From: Micromussa lordhowensis
Taxonomy: Eukaryota > Cnidaria > Anthozoa > Scleractinia > Lobophylliidae
Length of the DNA stretch: 64,000 bases
Assembly (NCBI GenBank): GCA_964020085.1
Contig: OZ026596.1
Location: forward strand, 30,717,522 to 30,781,521
Direction of reading: 5' to 3'
Below, one piece after another: positions 45,901 to 58,200 of the stretch. Positions within the stretch are counted from its first letter, which is position 1. Each line of letters begins with the position of its first letter. The position numbers were made by a program, and so were the translations under genes. The notes under the pieces were generated by a model. That model ran no database searches and was not told the origin of the DNA. It saw only the letters and a list, made by a program, of their open reading frames with translations.

Positions 45901-48900
45901 TCCGGCGGCAACGGTGCGCCCGCAAAAGAAACAGCTGATACACACAAAGAAAACAAAACATGGCAGGAAGACACATCGGAAAGCAGCTTCCAATTCATCA
46001 TCCTCATCAAGTGTGCTCAGTACTTTACCAAGGTCGAAAAATTTAAAGATGTCGTCTAAGCATGCTGCCGTTAGGAACAAACCTACAAAATCACGGGATC
46101 AGCCAGGGACTCGAGAGTCTGAAATAAGTCCAACTTCAGTCATATTTGGACTGACTGCAAATGAAATGAAAGAGCTTGAAAAACATTTGGCTCACAGACC
46201 GCAAAGTTTAGGCGCTATCGCAGAAAATGGCAGCGTTGAAAAAGGGGCGTCTGCAACTAAAGAGTATTACAATACAAAGACGGACGAACAGCAGGAAAAG
46301 TCAGACTCTTCCATGAAAAGGCTTGTCGATAAGATATTGAAGCAGCGAAAGCTGAAACACAAAGCGAGAGAAACAAGTCGAAGAGCCCATGCAGTATCGC
46401 ACAGAAGGAAGCACACGAAGCTATTGCCTCTTAGGTCTTTTGAAACGTTTCATAAATACAAGAAAATTAACCATGGCCTTAACAATAAGAGAGATTTGGA
46501 GTCTTGGGAGTCTTCAACTGACGTGCTAAACAGCGATTTAGATCAAATACGAGGCCTTAGTCCAAAGGCTCAGGAAGATATCTCAAATGTCATCATGAGA
46601 GATTTCGAAGGACAACAAAGACATGTTAAGGGCGTAGAATCGTTTCCATTTGATGATCGCGATCCTGCTTATGCTTTTGAACGTTCATTATATAAAAAGG
46701 TTTTGGACAAGACCGTAAGACATCTCAAAGGTTCTCAGAAATACAGTGAAGGACGAACCACAATGGGCATCAAAGACGATAAAAATATAGAAACTAGAAC
46801 AAATGAGCTTCACAAGAAACGCGAGGTTCCCGATAGTGATCAATTCAAATACACCAAATTGAACATTCCTGTTGTAAAGAAAGGTAATAAAATTCTCAAT
46901 GGCGATGTGATTCCGCTTGATGACGTCAAAAACGACCTGGCTCAAGGATTGTTACTTGAAACACTGCGAAAAGAAAGCGAAGGTGATTTGGAGTACGTAA
47001 ACGCTGTACAAAAGCACGACATCAGCACAATGAAAAACATGTTCCAAAGTGCTGATGTCGAGATTGGAATGAAGAGGAATTCACAGGTTAATTCAAAACC
47101 CACAAAAGGAAGGCGTTCCAAAGTAAACAAGTTGGCAAAGAAGAGGGATATAAGTGATTGGAAGACTGAATTTAACGACGGCACTTTTCGAAGCCCTGAC
47201 TTTGAGAGACAGTTGTCACATGCCTTGAGAGAAGAAAGCGAACACGACTTAACCTACGTGGATGCGCTACAGGACCTGGATAAACAGGGATTTAAGACAC
47301 TCCGTCAGCCTGAAGACCTGATCGGTTCCAGAAGAGTTATTTCACAGAGCTCGCTGCGTCAGACAGCAGAACACAAATCACAAGATGGTAATCTCAAGGA
47401 ATCTCTTGCAAATTCCCAAGAAAAGCTGAGGGCATTCATGCAGCATTCCAAAAGCAACGATGAAGGCGACGCCAGTGAAGAACATGAGGGCGGTGGAAAT
47501 CGACAATGGACAGCATCTGCAATTAAAGGAAGTGTGTTTCGCGACTTGACACCAGAAGGGAAAGTATTAACCTCCGATTATAAAGATTTAGGAACTTTTG
47601 GGTCCGATGCTCAAGCTCAGCTCGCATCAATTTTACGAACTGCAAACAATGGCGATCAGAGAGATTTAAAAGAACTGGAAAAGATGGATAGCGACGATGA
47701 GAAAGACGTAGAAAATCTTTTCAAGTCATCTTCAGACATCCTTAAAAGGTCAATAGAAGGAAAGCCGGTTGTGAAGAAGGAAGGGACCATTGAAACTATA
47801 GCAGACGTTTCAGATCCTGGTTCAAAAGAAAAGGAGATAAATATTGTTGTTAACGGTGATGAGGGTAAGAAGTGCCATATTACCAAGAGAGGATGAAGGG
47901 TAGGGAAGTCAGTCCTCCATACAGTCCTTATTCCTAAACCTATTTTCTATCCAGCTATATCTTTAGACCCCTCTGGGCTTCCGAAATCCATCAAGGGTTG
48001 AGAAATAGCCACTCCTGTGACGAGGATTTCGCTCAGGTGGACAGCTCAAGGGGCTTTACGCTCTTTTTTATCCTCTACCAGAACATATCCTCACAACGCG
48101 CATGGCAACATTATCCGCGGAAGGACAAGGTACTGTGTCATAAATAACTTGAGAGGGATGAATTTTGCTACCCTTCATCCTAAGTGTCTTACAACTTGCA
48201 ATACCCAAGCCTCATTTATGATGGTTAGGAGAGTGAGGGGAGGCATTTCATGTCATCTTTCACCCAAAATATCCAACATTTCGATGGAATGGAACTCATC
48301 AGAAAAATGTTCAAACAATCCTAAGAAGACGTCAAAAATTAACTTTTCCGGATTTTCTTGTCGTGACGTTGACATTCAATTCATTTCGTCATTTACTTAA
48401 AACCCCACGCACGCTGTTCCGTGATCCTGGACTCAAGGTATTAAATCTTTTTGCGATGGAACATCAAGACAATGTATGCTCCATAATCTATTGGTTCTCT
48501 TTTCTGATACAAGGCGTGTTTTCTTTCAGAAGAAGCAGGTTGGAGTGCATGGTCCAAGTGTACTAAGTCGTGCGGCAATGGCAGCATGAAGACACGCTCA
48601 CTCTTCTGCAACAAGAGCTCGCCATTTGACGCTATTGTCAAATGTCCCGGATGGAACCACCAGACAGTACCCTGTGAAGTTCCAAAAAACTGTCCAGGTT
48701 AGATGACCTAGCAAAGAGCCATACCAAGTTTGTCAATCAATCAATCAATCGAGTCGGTGATTTTAAAGTGAAAACGTTGCACAGTTATGTTTTTAGGCAT
48801 TCCTTGAGCTAACTGGTTGCAAAAACACAAATTAAAACGAGCTTTTCTTTAAACAGGTTACAAAAGCAAACTTTAGTCATCTTCAATTTTCTCATAAATA

Positions 48901-49211
48901 TTGGCAAAATCCAATTTAGGGTCACCAACTTTAACATGTAAGGTTTCCAGGCGGATTTGTCATTAAAAGATTTTATTATTAAACAATTTTTGTCTTAGTG
49001 AATGGTGGCTTTACTCAATGGACGGAGTGGTCTGCATGTTCAGAGTCTTGCGGTCCAAAGGCAGTGCGCATGCGTATGCGTCTATGCACCAACCCTCCTC
49101 CAGCTTTTGGAGGCAACGACTGCGCTGGTTGGAGATTCGAAGTTGAATATTGTAAACCAAAGGAATGTCCTCATAGACCTGGTAAATACGTATGGGTTAT
49201 TGACCAAGTGT

Positions 49212-49244
<33 letters not shown>

Positions 49245-49422
49245 TTTTTTGCGTGTTTATGGACCGAGACGGAGTCGAGGTCCATAAACACGCAAAAAAA
49301 AGAACGAGGCCAGTATCAAGCCATCTTGACCGAACAAACTTGGTCAATAAAGGATTTATTATATGGCTTTTGAGGAAATTTTTCTTGCGGGACAACGCGG
49401 GTAGTCCCGAGCGGGCAAGATG

Positions 49423-49453
<31 letters not shown>

Positions 49454-52125
49454 CAGCGCAGGATTTGATTCATCTTGCCAGCTCGCGGAGGTAGCCATAT
49501 AATAATAAAGGCTAGCGTAGAGAGAGGCAGTCGAATGGAGAGACCAAGCTGACATTGCTGTTATCCATTTAGTAACTGGTAAAAAAGAAGCTTCGATTAT
49601 AGATGAACAGAGCCTAGAAATAGTAATCAGATTATTGGCTCAAGGCCTCCATGAAGTGAAACTTAATGAAAACAAAACTCTAAACAATTAAATAGATAGA
49701 TATGGCGTGCTCGTCGTCGAATTCCAGTTTTAGTTAGAATCCAATTTTAAATGAAGGTTTCCCCTTTACCAACAATGTTCTGAGCATACGTTTTATTGAC
49801 CTACCAAGTAATGGCGAAATGCAACATCATTCTCTGCTTTGTGTGTCCTAAATGTAGTTCGAAGGGCTTGCCTATTGCGTCTTATGAACTCACAATTCTG
49901 TTAACTTCGTCTGTGAAATGGCCAATTCCCTGTATGAGTTGCGCCTGCGGGTAATCATGGTGGTTGTATTTATCATCTTGTACTGGATATTTGTTTTGAT
50001 AAATACAACTACCATGATTCCCTGCAGGCGCGTCTCATAGAAGGAACAGGTCATAAGTAGTCCTTAAAGAAGTCGTTCAAAAATCAATGCTGTAGAGGTT
50101 TCTCATACGCTTCTGTTAATGGTGCCCTTCTTTTGATCATGTTTACTCACCTATCTATTGAGGTTTCAATTATATATAACATTTTCAATATACTATGCGA
50201 TCCTTTCACATCTCTTCCTGTTATCAAGCCGCTCAAATATCATTGACCAAGATCTTCATACAGTACTTCAAATATTTCTAAAAAGATGATTGATGGAGCT
50301 TGCCATGTAGGCCATAACTATGCTCTCGCAACTGGACCGGATTGGAAGCTGCAGCAAAGGAATATTATTAAAAACAACTTCATGTCGTCTGTTTTTACAC
50401 CATTTCCCCGTGTTAGCCTTACTTTAGTCCAATACTGAGAAACTGAGCTTGGACTGTGAATATGGTAGGCTGAGCGCAAAATCATTTATAGTGACAATCT
50501 CAGTGGTGCACCCCATTTTTGATAATCCTTGTTTCTCTTGTCAACTATGCGCTGAAAATGTTGCGAGCATTACAGACAACTTGTTGATAAATACCAAGTA
50601 CCCAAACAGGCACTGTAATTAATCTCTTTAAGAAAATTAACAAAAAATATACTTAAATGATCATCCACTTGTATGCAGGCATACCAGCACTGGAAGCATC
50701 AAAAAATAACAAACAAATTATCTTTAAAACTGTATCGGCAACACCTGTTATTGAGGAAATGTCAAACCGTCTTCCAAGCACAGCACCCGACAAGAGCAGT
50801 ACAGCACGATCCATTGCAGGTTACAACAGGCTGGCGAACATTGACCAAGAAATGGCGCACATACCGTCTCTACAATCATTACTTAACATGCCGCAGCAAG
50901 GGAACGTAAGGCAAATGCCCAACGTACCGAGTGTGTTTCGTTTCCAAAGAATGCCAAACCTTCGTCAGTTTACTAGCGCACCACAAGCTCTTGATTTCCA
51001 ATCTCGGCAGCTTATGTCTTCCATGCAGTTTCTGAAACCAGGAATGGGTTCCATGTCACAAGGGGATCAACAGGAGACATACGAGAATGGTGGTAAGACC
51101 ATTCATGTGCAGGGAGACAACGACATCGGGTACACACCGTGGAGCGCCTGGACACACTGCAGTGCCTCGTGTGGACATGGAATTAAAACGCGATCGCGTT
51201 CGTGCATTAGCGCCTTCAACGCAGTAGGAATCGACGACTCCTGCTTAGGACCAAAAGTACAAACGAAGCGCTGCCGGATACGAAGATGCCCAGGTGAGCT
51301 GCCTTTACTCCCGAGAGATAAGTCGACAAACATTGATATGAACCGATCTCAAAGTCTTCTTTTATAAAACCTTTCATGGTTTTGCAAAGATTTAAGATCA
51401 GCTGTAAAATATTTCAGGCATCGAGAGCATTTTAATAAAACGTTCTCTGGCCAGTAGTAGTTATAAAGTGGGGAATGTTGAGTTGTTTTGAGCTTAAAGT
51501 AGAGAGCTTGCTTACATTATAAACTTGTTGGACAGATAAATCGGGGCACGGTTAGTCGATTCCATCTCATTCAAAGCTATCCTGACTTGTTCCTTCTCAG
51601 TTAGTTGTTACCTATTTGTTGTTGTTTTTTAATGCTAACACTACAAGTTTTAGGTTTCCTTTTTTTTTCATGCACAACAATGCATGATTAACCCATGATT
51701 AAAAATATTGCCGGCGCATGAACGTGTCGCTAATACGTCAGTTTTAATGCTCGGCTGTGTTTGTTCATTCTAAGTCGACGGCCATTTCTCACCGTGGAGT
51801 GACTGGTCTGACTGTTCTAAGACGTGTGGATCTGACTCGTACCGGAAACGCGAGAGAACCTGCACAGACCCCCCTCCCAGGTACGGTGGAGAGGAGTGCG
51901 AGGGTAGGTCTGTTGATAGACGTCACTGCTTGAAGCCACCTTGTTTACCTGGTCAGGTGTCTTACAACGTGAGCAAGGTGTTCCTGCAAAATTTACAGAT
52001 CAAAAATGGTGAGATCTACATTTTACACTGTTCTATTGCTGGTTTTCAGTGTCACGCCATTCAAAATAAAAATCAAAACCGTTCAATAGATTAAGTCCAG
52101 AATCTGAGAAAAGAAAGAAGGTAAG

Positions 52126-52158
<33 letters not shown>

Positions 52159-52198
52159 ATAATTTTTCTTATGCAAAATATGCGGAGAAACTTTTCAC

Positions 52199-52242
<44 letters not shown>

Positions 52243-52245
52243 TCC

Positions 52246-52276
<31 letters not shown>

Positions 52277-55200
52277 ACAGAAACATCTGTCACTGACTTT
52301 TGCTACAAAAGCGTGAATTTATCTCTCGAGGAACTCAAAACCTTTAAAATACTCTTTCTAATACAAGAACTGTTCAGATAGCCAAATTCCCCGAAATGAG
52401 TCCTGAAATAAATCACTTTTTAACCAACATGGCCGTCGTGTAAATGTCGCGTCACGCAAAAGCTTAAGAAATTCAAGCGTGGTCTATCACAACACCAAGA
52501 ACCCATTCTGAGCAAAAATGTTTCTGGATATTAGTTTTCAGCTGCTCTTATACATCATGAAAGTAAAATGTAAGGAGGATCAATACTTTTGTAGTTTGAA
52601 TTTTAGTGACGTCATGTGAAAACCGGCAATATTGAATCAAGTTCTCAAATTTAGCTTAATTGATGTATAAATTCGTTACGTAATATACCGATCATTCAAC
52701 CACAAGGAAAACAATTTCTGGGGAACACATCTAACGTTGAGTTGTAAAAGGAAAACTGCTATCAAAGCAAATTTGAAGAGTATTTTTTTTTTCGTGTTTA
52801 AACGTTAGCTCTTTCTTCAGAGCGCAATATCCAGTTAGTTTACTTTTTTCGTCTGATAGTTGATTAATAAGCTAATGCTTAAGTTTCTTTGGAAAATAAT
52901 AATAATAATAACTAATACAAATCAAAATCAGGGGAATGCAGTGTGTCGTTTATGGTTTTATGGTTTATTCTTCGAATAAATTAGTTTTTCTCTCTTCCGT
53001 GACTGCGGAAAAAAGAGACCGCCTGATCGTAGGTTATTCTAAAGCAAAAACTTTATGGTGCAATCAAACTAACGCAGTACTAATGAATACAGTCTCTGCG
53101 TTTTCTACAACTGGGATTCGAAATTTGTATGTTCTGTTAAGGCGGGGGTAAACGTGAAGGCTGTTTTGAGGTTGCTTAACACGGCCTTTCTGCCAATATC
53201 TCTGTCACGTTTCAAGCGACACTAAATCTCTCTGCTTATCTCATTAACCACTGTTTGGCGGTTTTGTGTAAATTTTTGGGTGATTTTTGGGCATTTTGGG
53301 AAAGAGATATTTTTTCTCAAAGGATAGGTTAAATTGAGGAAAATATGAAATGTTGAAGATTTGATGGATTTGGAAAATTGAAATTTGAAGTGAAGAATTA
53401 GTAGACGGATACCAAACAGTCCCCTAGCAACCTGGGGCTCTCTTTTGCGGGGGTCAACTGTCTGGTGGTGTTTCCAACTCATCTTAATCCCAACAATTTC
53501 CTTTTTTATATCACTTCAAATTTCACACCTATTCATGTTTACCCCCGCCTTAAAAAACATTTACAAACCTCGTCAAGCCCCAGCAAGCCTGTTGAACCAC
53601 TTCTATGAATGCCAACTTTTAATCTTCACCTCGTTTTATTTCCCTTTGGAGGATCTTCCAATTCCACGGACGGATTCACAGAGTGGGGCCCGTGGTCACA
53701 ATGTTCCCGGACCTGCGGTTCAAATTTGTTGCGCGTGCGTAAACGCTCTTGCTTCAAACAAAACAATCAGAGCTGCAGTGGGTCCACGTCAGAAGTGAAG
53801 CCTTGCATTCTCCCCCAGTGTCCCGAGGACTTCATTGCAGGCTCCAGAACAGAAGCTGGGCTTACTGAAATGACTTCTTCAAACAGTGAGTTTATTTATT
53901 TTACTTTTAAAAACTTCAGACATGACATAGAATATAATCAAAAGGCCATATACAAGCTACTTTGGAGGCCATTCCGAAATTGCCCAGGGAACTGGGGCGA
54001 GTTTCAAATTTTACCTAATCGATAAACTGACACCACCATATGAAAGATCACGTTAAGGGTAGTCATTTGACCAAGTTTGATGCTTTTAGGGTGAACAGAG
54101 ACCAAGTTATGGACCTCGAAACATGGTTCAAAATCCATACAAACATCTCTAATGTCCCCCAAAACCATATAAACTCTTAAAAATTTTTCATCAGTTTTGT
54201 GACAACTGTAAAATCCCGTCATGCACCTACCATTTGAAACAAGCTGAGATGAAAATCACGTATGTTTGCGATTTTTAAGAGTATCACAGAAATCATAAAA
54301 ACTCGCCCTTGTTCCCTGCACAATTTCCGGATTGCATATTAGGCCTAAAGGCTGATTTTCACTAGCGCATAAGCATAAGCATAAGTTGACATAAGCAGAC
54401 GCAGTAAGATGCTGATAATTAGCGCCTTTTGTTGGAAATTTTCCTAACAAAAGGCGCTAATTATCAACGTCTTACTTCGTCTTCGTATGTCGGCTTATGC
54501 TTATGCTTAAGCGCTAGTGAAAACCAGCCTTTATCGGGTGACAACTTTCTTGATAATTTTCTTCGGGGTGGGGGAGAGGAGGGTTTGGTGAGAGAGTATT
54601 AGACATGCGTACATGTATTCGGGAAGGGTGAGAGGTAAGAGAAGATAAAGTTTGTGAGTCAGTCTCGCTTCCTGTTGTCAGCTAGTGATTGTTCTTGTCT
54701 TATTTTCTCAAATTTCATTGCACGGGTATGAGCTGAATATTCCTAACTATACTGCAAATAAAAAAAATTGTTTTCGAGACAGTCTCTGTGAAGAATGAAT
54801 TTGACTGGAGCCCCTGGTCCGCTTGCACAAGGACATGCGGTGTTGGCTCATATCGCACGCGCGAGAGAACTTGTTCCCTATCCATACCGGAGGACTTTAG
54901 GAAGGTGTGCATTGGTTCTGATATTCAGAAGGTCCCTTGTATTGTACCTTTTTGTCCGAGAGTGACGCCAGTAATTCACAGTACGTATACTACTCCGCAA
55001 CAAGGGAATGTCATGAAAACAAGTAAGTGAAGTTATGGTATAACTTACTGTCCTTCACTTCGTCGTCAAATTCCTCCCCTGAGCGTGGGGTATTAGACGC
55101 ATCTTCTTCTTGGAATCGAATAAGGAGAACCATTTTGAGTTGAGTGGAAAAGCAGGAGTTGCTCTAAGTGGCGGCCCGAACCTTGCGTTACAGAAACCCT

Positions 55201-58200
55201 TACCCTGTTTCAGACCAAAATCTGTGATTTTCTATACTCTATTTCAGACCTGAGCGAAAACTAGATATCCCATTTCAGACCTCTAAAATTAGTACACGGC
55301 TCTAAACACATTAACTCGTAAACACGTGAGGATAGCTACAAATTTGTCAATGTTGATGCGGAAAAAAGTAGTAAAAGAAAAATAACCAATGCCAAACCAG
55401 AGTGAAAATTATACCCTTTTTCAGACCATAGCCTTTGGAGTCGCTCATAGAACCAAGACGACTCGACTCACTTTGAGTGTATTGGACATGGCTGATTTGT
55501 CGCGAGGATATGATGGGTGGTGCAACATGGCGGCTAAACGTGCTTAAAATGTGGTTCGCAAAAAAATCGAAATTTGTTGCATTGAAACCGTTTGCGCGCG
55601 TTTCGCTGGATGTATACTCAGGTTATGTGTAACGTCGGTTTTCCTCAATGCTTATTATCACACAGTTTCTACTCTTTTCCTGAAACCCGCAAATGCGCCT
55701 CTGGTCCAGCCAACCTATCCATTCAAATCAACCAATCAGACTCCTGTGTCAGCCAAATCAGCCAGTCAAACCTCTCTATCCTCTCCGATCGCTGTATCAA
55801 ATTCGTCTGCTCTGGTAAAGCCTCCCTCTTCATCAGGCGTTTCTGATGGAAACTATTCTGATTGGTCGCCATGGTCGAGGTGCTCAGTCACGTGTGGTCA
55901 CCAAGCTGTCATGCATCGGAAACGAACTTGTAAGCTGACTGGTGGAGAGAGCTGCCAAGGTTCTAATACCCAAACAAAACAGTGCCAATTTCTCAGGTGT
56001 CCAGGTATATTGCGAGAAAAAATAAGCAAACTTTAAGCCTATCTAGGATAGGTCTTACTGGGAATTTGGGAACTGAGAGAGACAGATTATGTTTTTCCCT
56101 ATATTTATCAAAGCTATTTTTGGAGGATGAAGGGGGGTTGATAGATTAGCCAATTTCCTGGGGAATTAATTGATTTTCTCACTTTTAGGCTGTGCATGTT
56201 TTTTAGCGGGCAATTGCTTGTGCAAGAATTATTTTTAACATCAAGAAACCGGACCTGGATTTCCCCATGGTTCCCCTTGCATGGTTTTCTTTTCAGCAGT
56301 TTTTGTTATGCAGGAAATTTGTTTTGGTAATTGCCCACCCCTCCCCGTCCAAATAAAATGGTCCGTCCCTAATGACATTTATATCAACCGATGACGCAAT
56401 ACATCGCTAAACCAACATCCGCCATTTTCGATCCACCTTGCTGGATTTAATAAATTTGGTACATATTGGAAAGTGGCAAAATATGCTTAGTGATCAAAAA
56501 TGAAGTGCAGATCGTAACACTGTTGAGAAAATAGAAGAATTAAAGATAAACAGAGTAATGCGTCTGTCATTATTTACTACAACAGTTATGCTTAAAAGAA
56601 GAAAAAAGCTCTCTTCCTTAAGGAGCCCAGTGAGGCAGTTTATGTTATTTGAGCCTCGTCCAAAATTTCCTTTAAATTAAAGGAAACCTGACAGAAAGTA
56701 GTTTACTAAGATAGAAAACGAAATTGAAGAGATAATGATAAACCAAACATAAACAAGGAAGGTTAAGGATAGAGAAGATTAACACGGATTGCCAACAACA
56801 ACCTTGAAAATTCTAGGCTAACAGTTCAAGATGGGCAAACCGTGACGTAACCTCGTTTAAGGACTGATGATGATTGGTTTGCTTACAGTTCACGGCGGTT
56901 TTTCTACTTGGTCGCAGTGGTCACACTGCGCGGCGACGTGTGGTGGTGCGCTGAAGCGTCGACAGCGTAGCTGTAGTAACCCTAAACCAATGTTTGGTGG
57001 GCGGCACTGCCTGGGAGAAAGGGTACAGACCAGAAGCTGTGGGACGGAAGTGTGTTCTGGTAAGACTTAAATCAGGCCGATATTTTAAGGAGACAAGGAG
57101 TTTATAATGGGGCTGGGGCTGATAACCCTTACCGAGACCTTGATTATTCTGGATATCACAAAAACCGAATCTAATAATTGTTTTATTATACATTGAACGA
57201 ACACAAAAACTTGGAAGTCATGTTTCTGCTTCTTCACTGACGGCAAGCAACACGAATCGCGCGAACTTGACATGATTACCCTTGGAAATCATGCACTGGG
57301 GTCATACATGACGTGATAACCTGTGACTTTGACATGATTACCCGTGACCTTGACATGATTATTGTATAATCTGTAGTTATGACGTCACGAGTGCTGATTT
57401 CGAAAATTCACTGTAGGCTTACGGCCAATCAGAAAAGAGTTAGAAAGTTGAATGTATAATAATTATTATGAACGCTCGACCTCTGGAGAAAATACCTCTC
57501 GCTCTGATCCAGGGGTCCTAGGTAATATATCCAACACGAAAGACCGTGTTTGACCACATTTCCAAACACCGAGAAGAGAGTTGAAAATACTACGCGCAGT
57601 GGAGTATTGTTGACGAGCCTCGAGATGTTTGGTAATGTGGGCAAACACTGTCTCCAGTGTTTGATGTATCTCCTCAATCGAGACTAAAACTACGAAGAAA
57701 ACAGAGAAATAAAATCGTAAAAATCTATGCTAATTAAGATCAGATTTGCAACACTATCACGGTCATGATTTCCTTTGTTTAAGCTTGATGAATTATTTAT
57801 GAGCTTGAGAAGTTCAAATATCAACGGGCTTGAGTCCAGAGGTTTCTTATTCACGTTGGAGCCTAACCTCCTTCTTTAAAGGGTCGCTAATTTGAATCAC
57901 TCTTATTTCCTGCTGCAAGTGCTTTGAAGCATACACAAATCCCATACTGTATGTCGAGATCTCCTACAGTTTACTCCACACGCTAAGTTCCCATGATCGT
58001 AGTAATTGATTTCTGTTATATCTCTTCCAGTGAATGGAGGTTTAACTGGTTGGACTGAGTGGTCGACTTGTTCTAAAACCTGTAACACTAACACTGTGAG
58101 CATCCGAGAACGTTACTGCACAAACCCTCCCCCAAAGGGTAAAGGAAAAGATTGTGTTGGTCAGAGGATGCAAGCGAGAGCATGCGCATCATCAAACTGC

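Noticed and set aside
49232..49468. Overlapping frames of 70-120 codons after exon 4 on both strands
   Set aside because: They read through a palindrome and a MITE, which produce mirrored frames.
51951..51952. Donor G/GTCAGG as the end of TSR exon 6
   Set aside because: Possible, but weaker than the in-phase GTGAGA at 52009; kept as the alternative.
53222..53482. Minus-strand 86-codon frame, similar to a frame at 39565-39840
   Set aside because: The similarity comes from the two copies of the TTAA-flanked MITE; nothing suggests a translated protein.
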